A stretch of 64,000 nucleotides of DNA, taken from NCBI RefSeq assembly GCF_018904615.1, contig NZ_JADCNH010000017.1, positions 18,522-82,521 of the forward strand, given 5' to 3'. Position 1 is the first letter of the stretch, and each line of letters starts with the position of its first letter. This stretch comes from Verticiella alkaliphila (GTDB lineage Bacteria > Pseudomonadota > Gammaproteobacteria > Burkholderiales > Burkholderiaceae_B). This document shows, one piece after another, positions 1 through 9,249 of this stretch. Under the pieces are notes generated by a model, which searched no databases, was not told where the DNA came from, and worked only from the letters and a program-made list of their open reading frames with translations. The position numbers and the translations under genes were made by a program.

Positions 1-1
1 G

Positions 2-1399
2 CGCAACGCGCGCGTGGTCACAGCGGCCGACGTCTTCTCCTGCGACATCGGCATCCGCGACGGGCGCATCGCGGCGCTGGGCACGGACCTGCCGCCTGGC
101 GCCCGGGACATCGACGCCGCGGGGCGGTACGTGACCCCGGGCGGCGTGGACGCCCACTGCCATCTGGACCAGCCGCATGCCGCCCCTATCCGCATGGCCG
201 ACGACTTCGACACGGGCACCCGCTCGGCCGTGTGCGGCGGGACGACCACCGTAATCCCGTTTGCCGCACAGCAGAAGGGGCAGTCCCTGCGCGCGGCCGT
301 CGACGACTATCACCGGCGTGCCGGTGACAAGGCCCACATCGATTACAGCTTTCATCTGATCGTGAGCGACCCGACGCCGACAGTGTTGCACGAGGAGCTG
401 CCGGCCCTGATCGCCGAGGGCTACACATCGTTCAAGATCTACATGACCTACGACGATCTGAAGCTCGACGATGGACAGATCCTCGATGTGCTCGAGGTGG
501 CCCGTCAGCGTGGCGCGATGGCCATGGTGCATGCCGAGAACGCCGACTGCATCGACTGGCTCACGCAACGGCTGGAGGCGGCGGGCCGCACGGCGCCGCG
601 GTTCCATGCGCATGCGCGCCCGATGCTCGTCGAGCGCGAGGCCACGCATCGGGCCATCTCGCTGTCGCAGTTGGTCGACGTGCCCATCCTGATCGTCCAT
701 GTCTCCGGCAAGGATGCGGTCGAGCAGATCCGCTGGGCGCGCGGCCTGGGTCTGAAGATCTATGCCGAGACCTGCCCGCAGTACCTGTTTCTCACGGCCG
801 AGGATCTTGGCACCGAGGGGGAGCACGCCTACCTGGGCGCCAAGTGCGTGTGCAGCCCGCCGCCGCGCGACAAGTCCAATCAGGATGTGATCTGGAACGG
901 CTTGGCCGATGGCCTTTTCACGGTGTTCTCGTCCGATCACGCGCCTTACCGTTTCGAGGGCGAGGATGGCAAGCATCCGGGTGGCGAAGCCGTGGCGTTC
1001 CGGCACATTCCGAACGGCATTCCCGGTCTGGAGACCCGCATGCCGCTCTTGTGGTCCGAGGGCGTGCTGGCGGGCCGGCTCACGCCGCAGAAGTTCGTGG
1101 AGCTGACGGCAACCAACCCCGCGAAAGCCTATGGCCTGCATCCGCGCAAGGGCACAATCGCGGTGGGCTCGGATGCCGATCTGGTGATCTGGGACGAGCG
1201 CGAGCTGACACTCACCAACAGCCACCTGCACCACGCGGTGGACTACACGCCGTACGAAGGCATGCAGCTGTCGGCCTGGCCTGCGATCACCCTGGCGCGC
1301 GGTCGCGTTGCCTGGGATGCGGCGGGCTTTCATGCCTCGCCCGGTCGCGGCCAGTTCCTCACGTGCGGCGAACCCACGCTGGCGCCGCGTCGCGCCTGA
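2..1399 (+). CDS. hydA: D-hydantoinase / dihydropyrimidinase, 5' end outside window
   Basis: Cyclic amidohydrolase opening hydantoin or dihydropyrimidine rings to N-carbamoyl amino acids in the cytosol. The frame is open to the window edge and reads RNARVVTAADV from base 2, the usual second to twelfth residues of the family, so the true start lies just upstream and the GTG at 14 is internal. The metal-binding HCH motif is at 155-163, the lysine expected to be carboxylated (FKIYM) at 434-436, and the later ETCPQYL and SSDHAPY motifs are intact. Length is normal for the family. It is followed 38 bases later by an Asp/Glu racemase-like gene, the pairing seen in hydantoin-utilisation operons. Substrate (hydantoin, dihydropyrimidine or another cyclic ureide) cannot be told from sequence. 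Confidence 0.9.
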   Translation, partial: RNARVVTAADVFSCDIGIRDGRIAALGTDLPPGARDIDAAGRYVTPGGVDAHCHLDQPHAAPIRMADDFDTGTRSAVCGGTTTVIPFAAQQKGQSLRAAVDDYHRRAGDKAHIDYSFHLIVSDPTPTVLHEELPALIAEGYTSFKIYMTYDDLKLDDGQILDVLEVARQRGAMAMVHAENADCIDWLTQRLEAAGRTAPRFHAHARPMLVEREATHRAISLSQLVDVPILIVHVSGKDAVEQIRWARGLGLKIYAETCPQYLFLTAEDLGTEGEHAYLGAKCVCSPPPRDKSNQDVIWNGLADGLFTVFSSDHAPYRFEGEDGKHPGGEAVAFRHIPNGIPGLETRMPLLWSEGVLAGRLTPQKFVELTATNPAKAYGLHPRKGTIAVGSDADLVIWDERELTLTNSHLHHAVDYTPYEGMQLSAWPAITLARGRVAWDAAGFHASPGRGQFLTCGEPTLAPRRA

Positions 1400-1437
1400 C
1401 CCCTTCGACTTCCCTCTGCTTTTTCGGACTTCTCCTC

Positions 1438-2181
1438 ATGCGTTTGCTCGTCATCAACCCGAACATCTCCACCAGCGTGTCCGATCTCATCCACAAGGAA
1501 GCCCGGTTGAGCGCAGGCGCGGATGTGGATATCACCATGGTCACGGCACAGATGGGCGTGGCCTACATCGAGACACGCTTCGAGGCGCTGATCGGCGCCT
1601 ATGCCACGGCACTGGCGGCCGCTGAGCATCATGCCGGTCACGATGCCATGATCGTGGCGGCGTTCGGTGATCCTGGGCTATCCGGCTTGCGCGAGGTGAT
1701 GCCGGTGCCCGTGCTGGGGCTGACCGAATCCGCGCTGGCCTCCGCGTGTCTACTGGGTCATCGCTTCTCCATCGTCGCGATCTCGCAACGCATCCAGGCG
1801 TGGTACCGCGAGGTCGTCGAATCGCATGGCTTGCAGCATCGTCTGGCCAGCATTCGTGCGCTGGATCGGCCGCTCGCGTCGGTGGGATCCGTGCAGGAAG
1901 ACCACGCGCAGGCCTTGCGTGATCTGTGCGAGCGTGTGGTCGAGGAGGATGGCGCCGAGGTCATCATCGTCGCGGGTGCGCCGCTCGCCGGCCTCGCGCG
2001 TGCGCTGCACGGCAGCCTGCCCGTGCCGGTCGTGGACGGGGTGTCGAGCGCCGTGCAGCACGCGATGGGGCTGGTGCGGCTGAACCCCGGCAAAGCCACG
2101 CGGGGCAGCTTCGCGCCGCCCCCGACGAAGCCGAACGCGGGCTTGCCGGATAGTCTCACCCGCCTGCTCGCCCAGGGCTGA
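1438..2181 (+). CDS. Asp/Glu/hydantoin racemase family protein
   Basis: 247 residues starting MRLLVINPNISTS, the standard opening of the Asp/Glu/hydantoin racemase superfamily. Placed directly after the hydantoinase, it would be expected to racemise the 5-substituted hydantoin substrate or a related compound. Oddity: the two positions where cofactor-independent racemases carry catalytic cysteines read AAFGDPGL (about residue 80) and VAGAPLAGLA (about residue 185), both without cysteine. It may therefore belong to a non-racemising branch or use other residues. The ATG at 1438 is chosen because family homology begins exactly there; the longer open frame upstream overlaps the hydantoinase in another frame and is not coding. 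Confidence 0.82.
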   Translation: MRLLVINPNISTSVSDLIHKEARLSAGADVDITMVTAQMGVAYIETRFEALIGAYATALAAAEHHAGHDAMIVAAFGDPGLSGLREVMPVPVLGLTESALASACLLGHRFSIVAISQRIQAWYREVVESHGLQHRLASIRALDRPLASVGSVQEDHAQALRDLCERVVEEDGAEVIIVAGAPLAGLARALHGSLPVPVVDGVSSAVQHAMGLVRLNPGKATRGSFAPPPTKPNAGLPDSLTRLLAQG

Positions 2182-2255
2182 CGCCGTCCCGCTGTCAGCA
2201 GGCACTGGCCGGGCGTGCGCTATGCTTGCCTGAACCTCGCCTCATCGATAGCGTC

Positions 2256-3050
2256 ATGTCTTCTCTCCTGCATTCCCGTGTGCGTGCGATCCGTGCTGCT
2301 CTGGCGTCTCTTTTTGCCGGCGTCGCCTGGGCGTCGCCGGCGGGTGCATCGACCGATCCCTGCCAGCCGCAGACGTTCGAAGGCCAGGGCATCGTCGTGT
2401 GCACGGTCAAGCCGGGCGAGACCGATCTGCGTCTCTTCTGGCAGGGTGCGGACGGCGAACCGTACCGACGGTTCTCGTCGCTGGCGAAGGCCGTGGCGGA
2501 TGACGGCCGGTCGCTGCGGTTCGCGATCAACGCAGGCATGTACGCCAAGGATTTCTCGCCGATCGGCCTCTACGTGGAGGACGGCCAGCGCCTGAAGGCC
2601 GCCAATACCCAGACCATCGATGCCGAGCCTGCCAAGGTGCCGAACTTCTACAAGCAGCCCAACGGCGTGTTCTATCTCGATGATGCCGGGGCGGGGGTGG
2701 CGAGCACCACGGCGTTCCTGACGCAGCGGCGCGCGGTGCGCTTTGCGACGCAGTCCGGGCCCATGCTGGTGATCGACGGCGCGTTGCATCCGGCTTTTAT
2801 CGCGGGCTCCACGGATCGCACGCGCCGCAGCGGCGTCGGGGTCTGCCGCGACGGCGTCGTGCAGTTCGCGATCAGCGAGGCGCCCATCAATTTCCACGAC
2901 TTCGCGCGCCTGTTCCGCGACCATCTGCACTGCCCGAACGCACTGTTCCTCGATGGGGGGCGCGGCGCGGGGATCTATGCGCCCGCGCTGGGCCGCAACG
3001 ACCGTTCATGGCACGGTGGCTTCGGCCCCATGCTGGGCGTGGTGCAGTAG
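2256..3050 (+). CDS. Exported phosphodiester glycosidase (NAGPA / DUF2233 domain) protein
   Basis: 264 residues. The ATG at 2256 is followed by a typical Sec signal peptide (basic start, hydrophobic stretch, AGAS-type cleavage near residue 35), so the protein is periplasmic or surface exposed. The rest carries NAGPA/DUF2233 hallmarks: INAGMY near residue 90, the PIGLYVEDG stretch, NGVFYL, QSGPMLV and a C-terminal LFLDGG motif. The family is related to the enzyme that removes N-acetylglucosamine from phosphodiester-linked sugars, but bacterial members rarely have a known substrate. Gene context gives no clue: it stands alone between the hydantoin genes and the convergent acetoacetyl-CoA synthetase gene, 20 bases away. 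Confidence 0.82.
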   Translation: MSSLLHSRVRAIRAALASLFAGVAWASPAGASTDPCQPQTFEGQGIVVCTVKPGETDLRLFWQGADGEPYRRFSSLAKAVADDGRSLRFAINAGMYAKDFSPIGLYVEDGQRLKAANTQTIDAEPAKVPNFYKQPNGVFYLDDAGAGVASTTAFLTQRRAVRFATQSGPMLVIDGALHPAFIAGSTDRTRRSGVGVCRDGVVQFAISEAPINFHDFARLFRDHLHCPNALFLDGGRGAGIYAPALGRNDRSWHGGFGPMLGVVQ

Positions 3051-3070
3051 CCGGCCAGCCGCTGGCGGCC

Positions 3071-5086
3071 TCAGACCGTGCGCGTCGCCACGTTGGGTTG
3101 CGCTTCGTTCTGTCGCGCACGTTCCACCGCAAAGCGCACGAACCAGTCCACGCTGTCCGGATTGGCAAGCGAATCCCGATTGGCCACCTTGACCAGCGGC
3201 TGCCCGAGCAGCAGCTTGCGGATGGGCAGCTCGAGCTTCTTGCCGGACAGCGTGCGCGGCACGGCGGCAATGGCGATGATGTCGTCCGGCAGGTAGCGCG
3301 CGGACAGCGCGGCCCGGATCGCATCGCGGATGCGGGCGCGCAAGGCCTCGTCCAGCGTATGGCCCTCACGCAGCACCACGAAGAGGGGCATGTAGGACGG
3401 GCGGCCCAGGTATTCCAGATCCACGACCAGGCTGTCGACAATCTCGGGCAAGGCTTCCACCACCCGATAGATCTCGCTCGTGCCCATGCGGATGCCCTGG
3501 CGGTTGATGGTGGTGTCCGAGCGCCCGTAGATGATCGCGCCACCGCGTGGCGTGATGCGCAGCCAGTCGCCGTGGCGCCAGACGCCGGGGTAGGTGTCGA
3601 AGTAGCTCTCGTGATAGCGGCTGCCGTCGGTGTCGCCCCACAGGTAGAGCGGCATGGACGGGATGGGCTCCACGCAGACCAGTTCCCCCACGTCATCCTG
3701 CACCGGGTGCCCCGCGTCGTCGTACGCGTGCACGGCCGCGCCCAGGCAGCGGCACTGCATCTCACCCAGGTACACGGGTCGCGTGATGTCACCTGCGAGA
3801 AAGGCGCCGGCGAAGTCCGTCCCGCCGGAGATGGGCGCGATCCAGACGGTCGGGCTCACCTGGGCGTGGATCCACTCGTAGGAGGCAGGCGCGAGCGGTG
3901 AACCGGTCGAGCCGACCGCACGCAGGCTCGAGAGATCCGCGATGCGCGCAGGTGCCACGCCCGCCTTCTCGCAGCTCGCATAGAACGCCGCCCCCGCACC
4001 GAAGAATGTGAGCTTCATCTCGCCCGCGAAGCGCCACAGGGCACCCCAATCCGGCCACGCGGGGCTGCCGTCGTACATGCACAGGGTGGCGCCCGCCAGC
4101 AGTGCGCCGATCTGGGTGTTCCACATGATCCAGCCGGTGCTCGAATACCAGTGAAAGCGGTCTGACGGCTTCAGGTCGTTGTGCATGAGCGTGAGCATGC
4201 CCATCACCAGCAGGATGCCGCCATGCCCATGCACGATGGGCTTGGGCATGCCGGTGGTGCCGGAGGAGTACACGATCCAGAGCGGGTGATCGAAATCCAG
4301 CCAGACCGGCGCCGCCTGCGCCTCACCCTGGATGGCGTCCTCCCAAAGCAAGGCATCCGGCAGGGCCCCGGCCTCGGGCAGGCAGTCCACGCCGATGACG
4401 TGCCGAATGCTGGGCAGGCCAGCACGCAGCGCAGCCACGGCATCCTGGCGCAGATGAGACTTGCCACCGTAGCGATAGCCGTTGCAGGCGATGAGCACCA
4501 CGGGCTCGATCTGGCGAAAGCGGTCCAGCACGCTCGCGGGCCCCATGTCTGGCGAGCAGACTGACCAGACCGCGCCCACGCTCGCGCACGCCAGAAAGGC
4601 CACGATGCTCTCGGGCGCGTTGGGCAGGTAGGCGGCGACGCGGTCGCCTGGGCTCACCCCCAGCGCGCTCAGCCGGGCCGCCAATGCCGCGACGTGCTGC
4701 TGCAGATCGGTCCAGACCAGCTCAGCGCTTGTGCCGGTCTCGCTGCGATAGAGGATGGCTGGGTGGTGGGGCATGTCCTGCCCTTGGCGCAACACCGCGG
4801 CGGCGAGATTGACGCGGGTGCCGGGAAACCATCGCGCGCCCGGCATGCGGCGCTCGGTCAGCACCGTGGCAGGGGGCTGTGGGGCGGGCACGTCCAGGTA
4901 ATCCCAGGCGGCTTGCCAGAACGCCTCGATCTCAGTGGTCGACCACGTCCAGAGCGCGTCGTAGTCGGCGAAGTCCAGGCCACGCGCTGTGGAAAGCCAG
5001 CGGCGAAAGGCCGTGAGGTTGGCACCGTCAATCTGGGCGGACGTGGGCGTCCAGACCACGGGCGGGGCGGCGTGCGGGTCAGGCAT
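3071..5086 (-). CDS. aacS: Acetoacetate-CoA ligase (acetoacetyl-CoA synthetase)
   Basis: ATP-dependent activation of acetoacetate to acetoacetyl-CoA, linking ketone bodies or PHB breakdown products to central metabolism. 671 residues, normal for the family. Visible adenylate-forming motifs: YSSGTTGMPKPIVHG (AMP binding), ISGGTD, GRSDTTINRQGIRMG, and the C-terminal catalytic lysine region RTLSGKKLE followed by LPIRKLLLGQP, which separates AacS from acetyl-CoA synthetases. The ATG at 5086 is preceded by a GAGGAG ribosome binding site at good spacing; the longer open frame upstream (to 5326) lacks homology and overlaps the next gene. It stands as a single gene without adjacent PHB or hydroxybutyrate dehydrogenase genes. 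Confidence 0.92.
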   Translation of the reverse strand: MPDPHAAPPVVWTPTSAQIDGANLTAFRRWLSTARGLDFADYDALWTWSTTEIEAFWQAAWDYLDVPAPQPPATVLTERRMPGARWFPGTRVNLAAAVLRQGQDMPHHPAILYRSETGTSAELVWTDLQQHVAALAARLSALGVSPGDRVAAYLPNAPESIVAFLACASVGAVWSVCSPDMGPASVLDRFRQIEPVVLIACNGYRYGGKSHLRQDAVAALRAGLPSIRHVIGVDCLPEAGALPDALLWEDAIQGEAQAAPVWLDFDHPLWIVYSSGTTGMPKPIVHGHGGILLVMGMLTLMHNDLKPSDRFHWYSSTGWIMWNTQIGALLAGATLCMYDGSPAWPDWGALWRFAGEMKLTFFGAGAAFYASCEKAGVAPARIADLSSLRAVGSTGSPLAPASYEWIHAQVSPTVWIAPISGGTDFAGAFLAGDITRPVYLGEMQCRCLGAAVHAYDDAGHPVQDDVGELVCVEPIPSMPLYLWGDTDGSRYHESYFDTYPGVWRHGDWLRITPRGGAIIYGRSDTTINRQGIRMGTSEIYRVVEALPEIVDSLVVDLEYLGRPSYMPLFVVLREGHTLDEALRARIRDAIRAALSARYLPDDIIAIAAVPRTLSGKKLELPIRKLLLGQPLVKVANRDSLANPDSVDWFVRFAVERARQNEAQPNVATRTV

Positions 5087-5234
5087 CGTGTCTCCTCGGG
5101 CAGGCGCTTGCCGCGCCAGGGTACGGGCTGTGGCGCCCGTTTCCCGACGATGATAGCCCGCGTGTCGGCCTGCGGACATCTTCCCGACGATGCCGGCGGC
5201 GAACCGGTGCGCTCGTCCGTCTGGCCCGGGACGC

Positions 5235-6071
5235 TCAGCCGGCAGCCGCCCGTGCCGCGGTCGTCGCCGCCGGATCCAGCCCGAAGCCCACGCTGCGCAT
5301 GCTGAGCGAGCCCCACGTGATGCCATCGGTAGGAAAGCTCACCGCCTCGCCAGGCTCTGCCGCGCCCGCCGCATAGAGCAGCGGCAGGTAGTGTTCGTCC
5401 GAGGGCACGCTGAAGCTGGCCTGCGGCGCCAGGTTCTGCCAATCGGTGATGGCAGCGTGATCGCCCGCCTCGAGCGCGCGGGCCACGGCCGCGTCGAACT
5501 GCTCGGCCCAGGGGTAGGCCTGTGCATCGTCGCCCCGCCGGGCGGTACGCAGGTTGTGCACGATGTTGCCGAAGCCCACGATCAACACACCCTCGTCACG
5601 CAGTGGGCGCAGTTGCCGGGCGAGCGCGTAGTGCGCCGCTGCCGAGAGATCGACGTTCAGACTCAGTTGCACGACCGGAATGTCGGCGCCGGGATACACG
5701 TGCACCAGCACCGACCAGCTGCCGTGATCTAGCCCCCAGGCCTGGGTGTCCTGGATCACGGGCGTGGTGGGGGCGAGGAGTTCGGCCACGCGAGCGGCCA
5801 GTGCCGGGCTGCCCGGCGCCGGATACTGCACCTCGAAGAGCGCGCGCGGAAAGCCGCCGAAGTCATGGATCGTGCGCGGGCGCTCCATGGCGGTCACACC
5901 GACGCCGTGGGTTTCCCAATGCGCGGAGATGGCCAGGATCGCCTTCGGGCGCGGCAAGGCCTTGCCCAGCGCATGCCAGGCGCGGCTGTAGGGCGTGTCC
6001 TCGATCGCATTCATGGGCGAGCCATGGGCGAGAAAGAGGGTGGGCATGCGGGCAGAGGTGGCAGCGGCCAT
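5235..6071 (-). CDS. Extradiol ring-cleavage dioxygenase, class III (DODA/YgiD type)
   Basis: 278 residues. The family (4,5-DOPA extradiol dioxygenase, LigB type) uses a metal bound by histidines to open catechol-like rings. Metal-ligand motifs are present: AHGSPMN near the start, ISAHWET, FGNIVHNL and SDEHYLPLLYA. The start at 6071 gives MAAATSARMPTLF; the second ATG, beginning MPTLF at 6047, is equally possible. Neighbours (acetoacetyl-CoA synthetase, RlmJ) do not suggest an aromatic catabolic pathway, so the physiological substrate is unknown. Confidence 0.85.
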   Translation of the reverse strand: MAAATSARMPTLFLAHGSPMNAIEDTPYSRAWHALGKALPRPKAILAISAHWETHGVGVTAMERPRTIHDFGGFPRALFEVQYPAPGSPALAARVAELLAPTTPVIQDTQAWGLDHGSWSVLVHVYPGADIPVVQLSLNVDLSAAAHYALARQLRPLRDEGVLIVGFGNIVHNLRTARRGDDAQAYPWAEQFDAAVARALEAGDHAAITDWQNLAPQASFSVPSDEHYLPLLYAAGAAEPGEAVSFPTDGITWGSLSMRSVGFGLDPAATTAARAAAG

Positions 6072-6179
6072 GGCGGTCTCGACGAAAGCAGGGATGCCTT
6101 CATGATGAGGCCGTCCGCCACAAAACACAGCCCCCGGTGGGGAAAGGCATCCTTTCCCGCGCGGGGGGGATCCGCGCCG

Positions 6180-7034
6180 TCAGCCTGCGTGGCGCAGCGT
6201 ATAGGTGCCCGCGCCGTCGTTGCCGAGCGTCTTGGCGAGATAGGGCAGGGTGCGTGCAAGCTCGTCGCGCAACGTGTAGGGCGGGTTGATGATGAACATG
6301 CCGCTGCCATGCAGACCCACGCCGCTCGCGCTCGGGGCGGCGACGGTGAGCGTGGCGTGCACCCAACTCTTGACGGGCAGGCGTTCGAGCTTCTCCGCAA
6401 GCATCTGGGATTCGCGACGCTGCACCTGGGGATACCAGACGGCATAGCAGCCGGTGGCAAAGCGCTCCAGGCCTTCGCGAACCGTGATGAGGGCGCGACG
6501 ATAGTCGTTCTTGTCCTCGTACGAAGGATCGATCAGCACGATGCCGCGCCGGGGCGGCGGCGGCAGCAACGCCTTCAAGCCCACGAAGCCGTCGGTCGCG
6601 TAGAGCATGAACTTGCGCGCATCGCCGCGTCCGCGCCGCTGCAGGTTCTGCTCGAGCACCACCACTTCCGTGGGATGCATCTCGAAGAGGCGCAGCTTGT
6701 CGCGCTCGCCAAGCAACTCGAACGCGATCCAGGGCGAGCCGGGGTAGCGTCCCAGGTTGCCGGACGGATTCATGGACTTGATGAGGGCCACGTAGTCCGC
6801 CAGCAGGGGCGGCAGATCCGTGGCCTCCCACAGCCGCTCGATACCGCCCGCGAATTCGGCCGTCTTGTTGGCCCAGGCGCTGCCCAGGTCGTACACGCCG
6901 GCACCGGCATGCGTGTCCAGGTACCAGAAGGGCGTGTCCTTTCGGCGCAGGTACTGGAGCAATTGCACGAGGATGCTGTGCTTGAGCACGTCGGCGTGGT
7001 TGCCGGCGTGAAAGGCGTGGCGATAACTGAACAT
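6180..7034 (-). CDS. rlmJ: 23S rRNA (adenine(2030)-N6)-methyltransferase
   Basis: 284 residues starting MFSYRHAFHAGNHADVLKH, the near-invariant N-terminus of RlmJ. SAM-dependent methylation of A2030 in 23S rRNA. The catalytic motif IV reads DPSYED, a variant of the DPPY motif typical of this family, and the SAM-binding part begins around YLDTHAGAGVYDL. Full length, no signal peptide, cytosolic. It is divergent from the downstream tRNA-Arg, with 94 bases between. Confidence 0.93.
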   Translation of the reverse strand: MFSYRHAFHAGNHADVLKHSILVQLLQYLRRKDTPFWYLDTHAGAGVYDLGSAWANKTAEFAGGIERLWEATDLPPLLADYVALIKSMNPSGNLGRYPGSPWIAFELLGERDKLRLFEMHPTEVVVLEQNLQRRGRGDARKFMLYATDGFVGLKALLPPPPRRGIVLIDPSYEDKNDYRRALITVREGLERFATGCYAVWYPQVQRRESQMLAEKLERLPVKSWVHATLTVAAPSASGVGLHGSGMFIINPPYTLRDELARTLPYLAKTLGNDGAGTYTLRHAG

Positions 7035-7091
7035 GGCGGGCCGCGGGGTGACTGACCCGGCACTATACCGCGTGGGCCGCCCTGGCCGCCC

Positions 7092-7118
7092 TTGTTCGCG
7101 CGCGCCTTGCGCTAGAAT
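7092..7118 (+). promoter_or_regulatory. Putative sigma-70 promoter of tRNA-Arg
   Basis: TTGTTC at 7092-7097 and TAGAAT at 7113-7118 with a 15-base spacer, ending 10 bases before the tRNA 5' end. The -10 is good; the spacer is short, so the -35 assignment is weak. Confidence 0.4.
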
Positions 7119-7128
7119 GTCGGGCTAT

Positions 7129-7204
7129 GCCCCGGTAGCTCAGTGGATAGAGCACCTTCCTCCTAAGAAGGGGGTCACACGTTCGATTCGTGTCCGGGGC
7201 GCCA
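7129..7204 (+). tRNA. tRNA-Arg (anticodon CCT)
   Basis: 76 bases with encoded CCA. The acceptor stem GCCCCGG pairs with CCGGGGC; D arm GCTC/GAGC; anticodon loop CTCCTAA gives anticodon CCT, reading AGG; T loop is TTCGATT between ACACG and CGTGT. All stems pair. There is no sign of an attL/attR duplication of the 3' end nearby, so no element appears to be integrated here. Confidence 0.97.
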
Positions 7205-7305
7205 GCGGCAGCGCCTTGCTGTCTGCGTCGAACGCAATGGCGTTTGACGAATTCTTGACAATATCCGGGCTACAGTCGCGCACTTTCCTTGTCGCGAGAG
7301 ACTGC

Positions 7306-9195
7306 ATGCTGCGCCTGACTGTCCGGTTCTGGATTGCCGGCCTTGCCCTTCTCACATTGAGCCGACTGGCCCTGGTTGCCTGGCTGTGGCCGCGCGTCTC
7401 CGCGGTCGAGGGTCTCTGGCCCGTGATGTTGGGCGGCCTGCGCATGGATGTCGTCGTGCTCGCCATGCTCAGCGCGCCGCTCGCGGTGTTCGGCCCCTGG
7501 CTGGGGCAGCGCCTGGGCGCCGTGCGGTTCACCGCGTACTGGTATCGCTTTGCCTGGGTGCTGCTCGCTTTCCTGGAAATCTGCTCGCCGCAGTTCCTCA
7601 TGGAATACGACACCCGTCCCAATCGACTCTTCTTCGAGTATCTGCTGTACCCGCGCGAAGTGGGCGAGATGCTGGTGAAGGGCTATCTCGGCATGCTGGC
7701 CGCAGGGCTCGCCGTCCTGGCGCTGGCGATCTGGGCATCACGACGGATCTTTCGGCCCGGCACGCCGGATCGCAGGCTGCCGCTCGCCTGGCGCGTCATC
7801 GCCAGCGTCGTGCTGCTGCTGACCATGTTCCTTGCGATCCGGGGCACGCTGGCACACCGCCCCATCAATCCAGCCACCGTCGCTTTCAGCGCGGATGCCA
7901 TGGTCAACGCGCTGCCCTTGAACGGCTTCTACAGCGTCACCTACGCAGCGTATCGCATGAAGGACGAGCGTTCGGCCTCCGCGCTGTACGGGGCTATGCC
8001 CGAGGCCGAAGCCTTGGCCATCGTGCGCGAAGGGGCGGGCATGACCGAGCCCAGCCGCGTCGAGGGCATCCCGACACTGCATCGGCAGGTGGCCACCGTG
8101 CGGCGCGACAAGCCGCTGAACGTAGTGATGATCGTCGAGGAAAGCCTGGGCGCGCAGTATGTGGGCACGTTGGGCGGACGGGGTCTGACCCCCGCGCTCG
8201 ATGCCTTGTACGACGAAGGCTGGGCCTTCACCCGAGCTTACGCCACGGGCACGCGTTCGGTGCGTGGTCTGGAGGCCTTGTCCACCGGCTTTCTGCCGAC
8301 GCCCGCCGAGGCAGTCTTGAAGCTGCCGCGCGCACAGACCCAGTTCTTCACGATCGCCGAGCTGCTCGGCCGCCAAGGCTTTCACTCGCGTTTCCTGTAT
8401 GGGGGCGAGGCCCATTTCGACAACATGCGCGCGTTCTTCCTCGGCAACGGCTTCAATGAAGTCGTCGATCGCGGCAATGCCTTTCGCCAGCCCAACTTCG
8501 TGGGCTCCTGGGGGGCGAGCGACGAGGACATGTTCAACGAGCTGCATCGGCTCCTGAGCGTTGGCGGCGAGCAGCCCACCTTCACGCTGGCGTTCTCCGT
8601 GACCAACCACTCCCCCTGGGAGTACCCGACGGGACGCATCACGCCCGAGGGCGAGCCAGCCTCGGTCGACAATTCCGTGCGCTATGCCGACTGGGCGCTA
8701 GGCGACTTCTTTCGCAAGGCGCGCGAGGCGCCGTATTGGAAGAACACGGTGTTCCTCGTCGTGGCCGATCACGATGCCCGCGTGGGCGGGGCGAGCCTCG
8801 TGCCCGTGCGTCACTTCCACATCCCGGCGCTCATCCTCGGGGCGGACGTCGCCCCGCGCCGCGACGATCGTCTCGTGAGTCAGGTGGATCTGGCCCCCAC
8901 GCTGCTCTCGGTGATGGGCGTGGACAGCGAGCATCCGATGCCGGGGCGTGATCTGACCCGCGCCACGGACGGCGGGCGCGCGATCATGCAGTACGGCGAC
9001 AACTTCGGATATCTGGTGGGCGACGATCTCGTGGTGCTCGAGCCTGACAAGCCCGCGCGCCAGTTCCACTACACGATGCCGGAGGGCCTGGAGCCCCGCG
9101 AGCTTTCGCCCTCGCTCGCCCGCACGGCGTTGGGTCATGCGCTCTGGCCGGAATTCGCCTATCGTCAGGGACAGTACCGTCTGCCGCCACGTTGA
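7306..9195 (+). CDS. LTA synthase family phosphoglycerol-transferase-like membrane protein
   Basis: 629 residues: an N-terminal block of about five membrane segments (residues 1-190) followed by a periplasmic alkaline-phosphatase-fold domain. Catalytic features: metal ligand in IVEES (Glu278), nucleophile Thr316 in ATGTRSVRG, and the VADHDAR metal site near residue 490. The family transfers phosphoglycerol or similar head groups to lipid-linked or glucan acceptors; in Gram-negatives the acceptor is often osmoregulated glucan or unknown. The ATG at 7306 is used because the open frame upstream runs through the tRNA. A response regulator and histidine kinase follow 54 bases later in the same direction and may regulate it or be co-transcribed with it. 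Confidence 0.85.
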   Translation: MLRLTVRFWIAGLALLTLSRLALVAWLWPRVSAVEGLWPVMLGGLRMDVVVLAMLSAPLAVFGPWLGQRLGAVRFTAYWYRFAWVLLAFLEICSPQFLMEYDTRPNRLFFEYLLYPREVGEMLVKGYLGMLAAGLAVLALAIWASRRIFRPGTPDRRLPLAWRVIASVVLLLTMFLAIRGTLAHRPINPATVAFSADAMVNALPLNGFYSVTYAAYRMKDERSASALYGAMPEAEALAIVREGAGMTEPSRVEGIPTLHRQVATVRRDKPLNVVMIVEESLGAQYVGTLGGRGLTPALDALYDEGWAFTRAYATGTRSVRGLEALSTGFLPTPAEAVLKLPRAQTQFFTIAELLGRQGFHSRFLYGGEAHFDNMRAFFLGNGFNEVVDRGNAFRQPNFVGSWGASDEDMFNELHRLLSVGGEQPTFTLAFSVTNHSPWEYPTGRITPEGEPASVDNSVRYADWALGDFFRKAREAPYWKNTVFLVVADHDARVGGASLVPVRHFHIPALILGADVAPRRDDRLVSQVDLAPTLLSVMGVDSEHPMPGRDLTRATDGGRAIMQYGDNFGYLVGDDLVVLEPDKPARQFHYTMPEGLEPRELSPSLARTALGHALWPEFAYRQGQYRLPPR

Positions 9196-9249
9196 TGCCA
9201 CGCAGGCCGATCTCGCCTGCCGGCTTCGGCACTGTTGTCAGGAATCTGC

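Noticed and set aside
7129..7204. tRNA genes as integration sites of mobile elements
   Set aside because: No integrase-like neighbour (XerD at 20 kb is the housekeeping recombinase) and no repeated 3' tRNA end at any of the three tRNAs.
7033..7305. N-terminal extension of the LTA-synthase-like gene
   Set aside because: It runs through the tRNA-Arg gene and has no homology; the real start is 7306.
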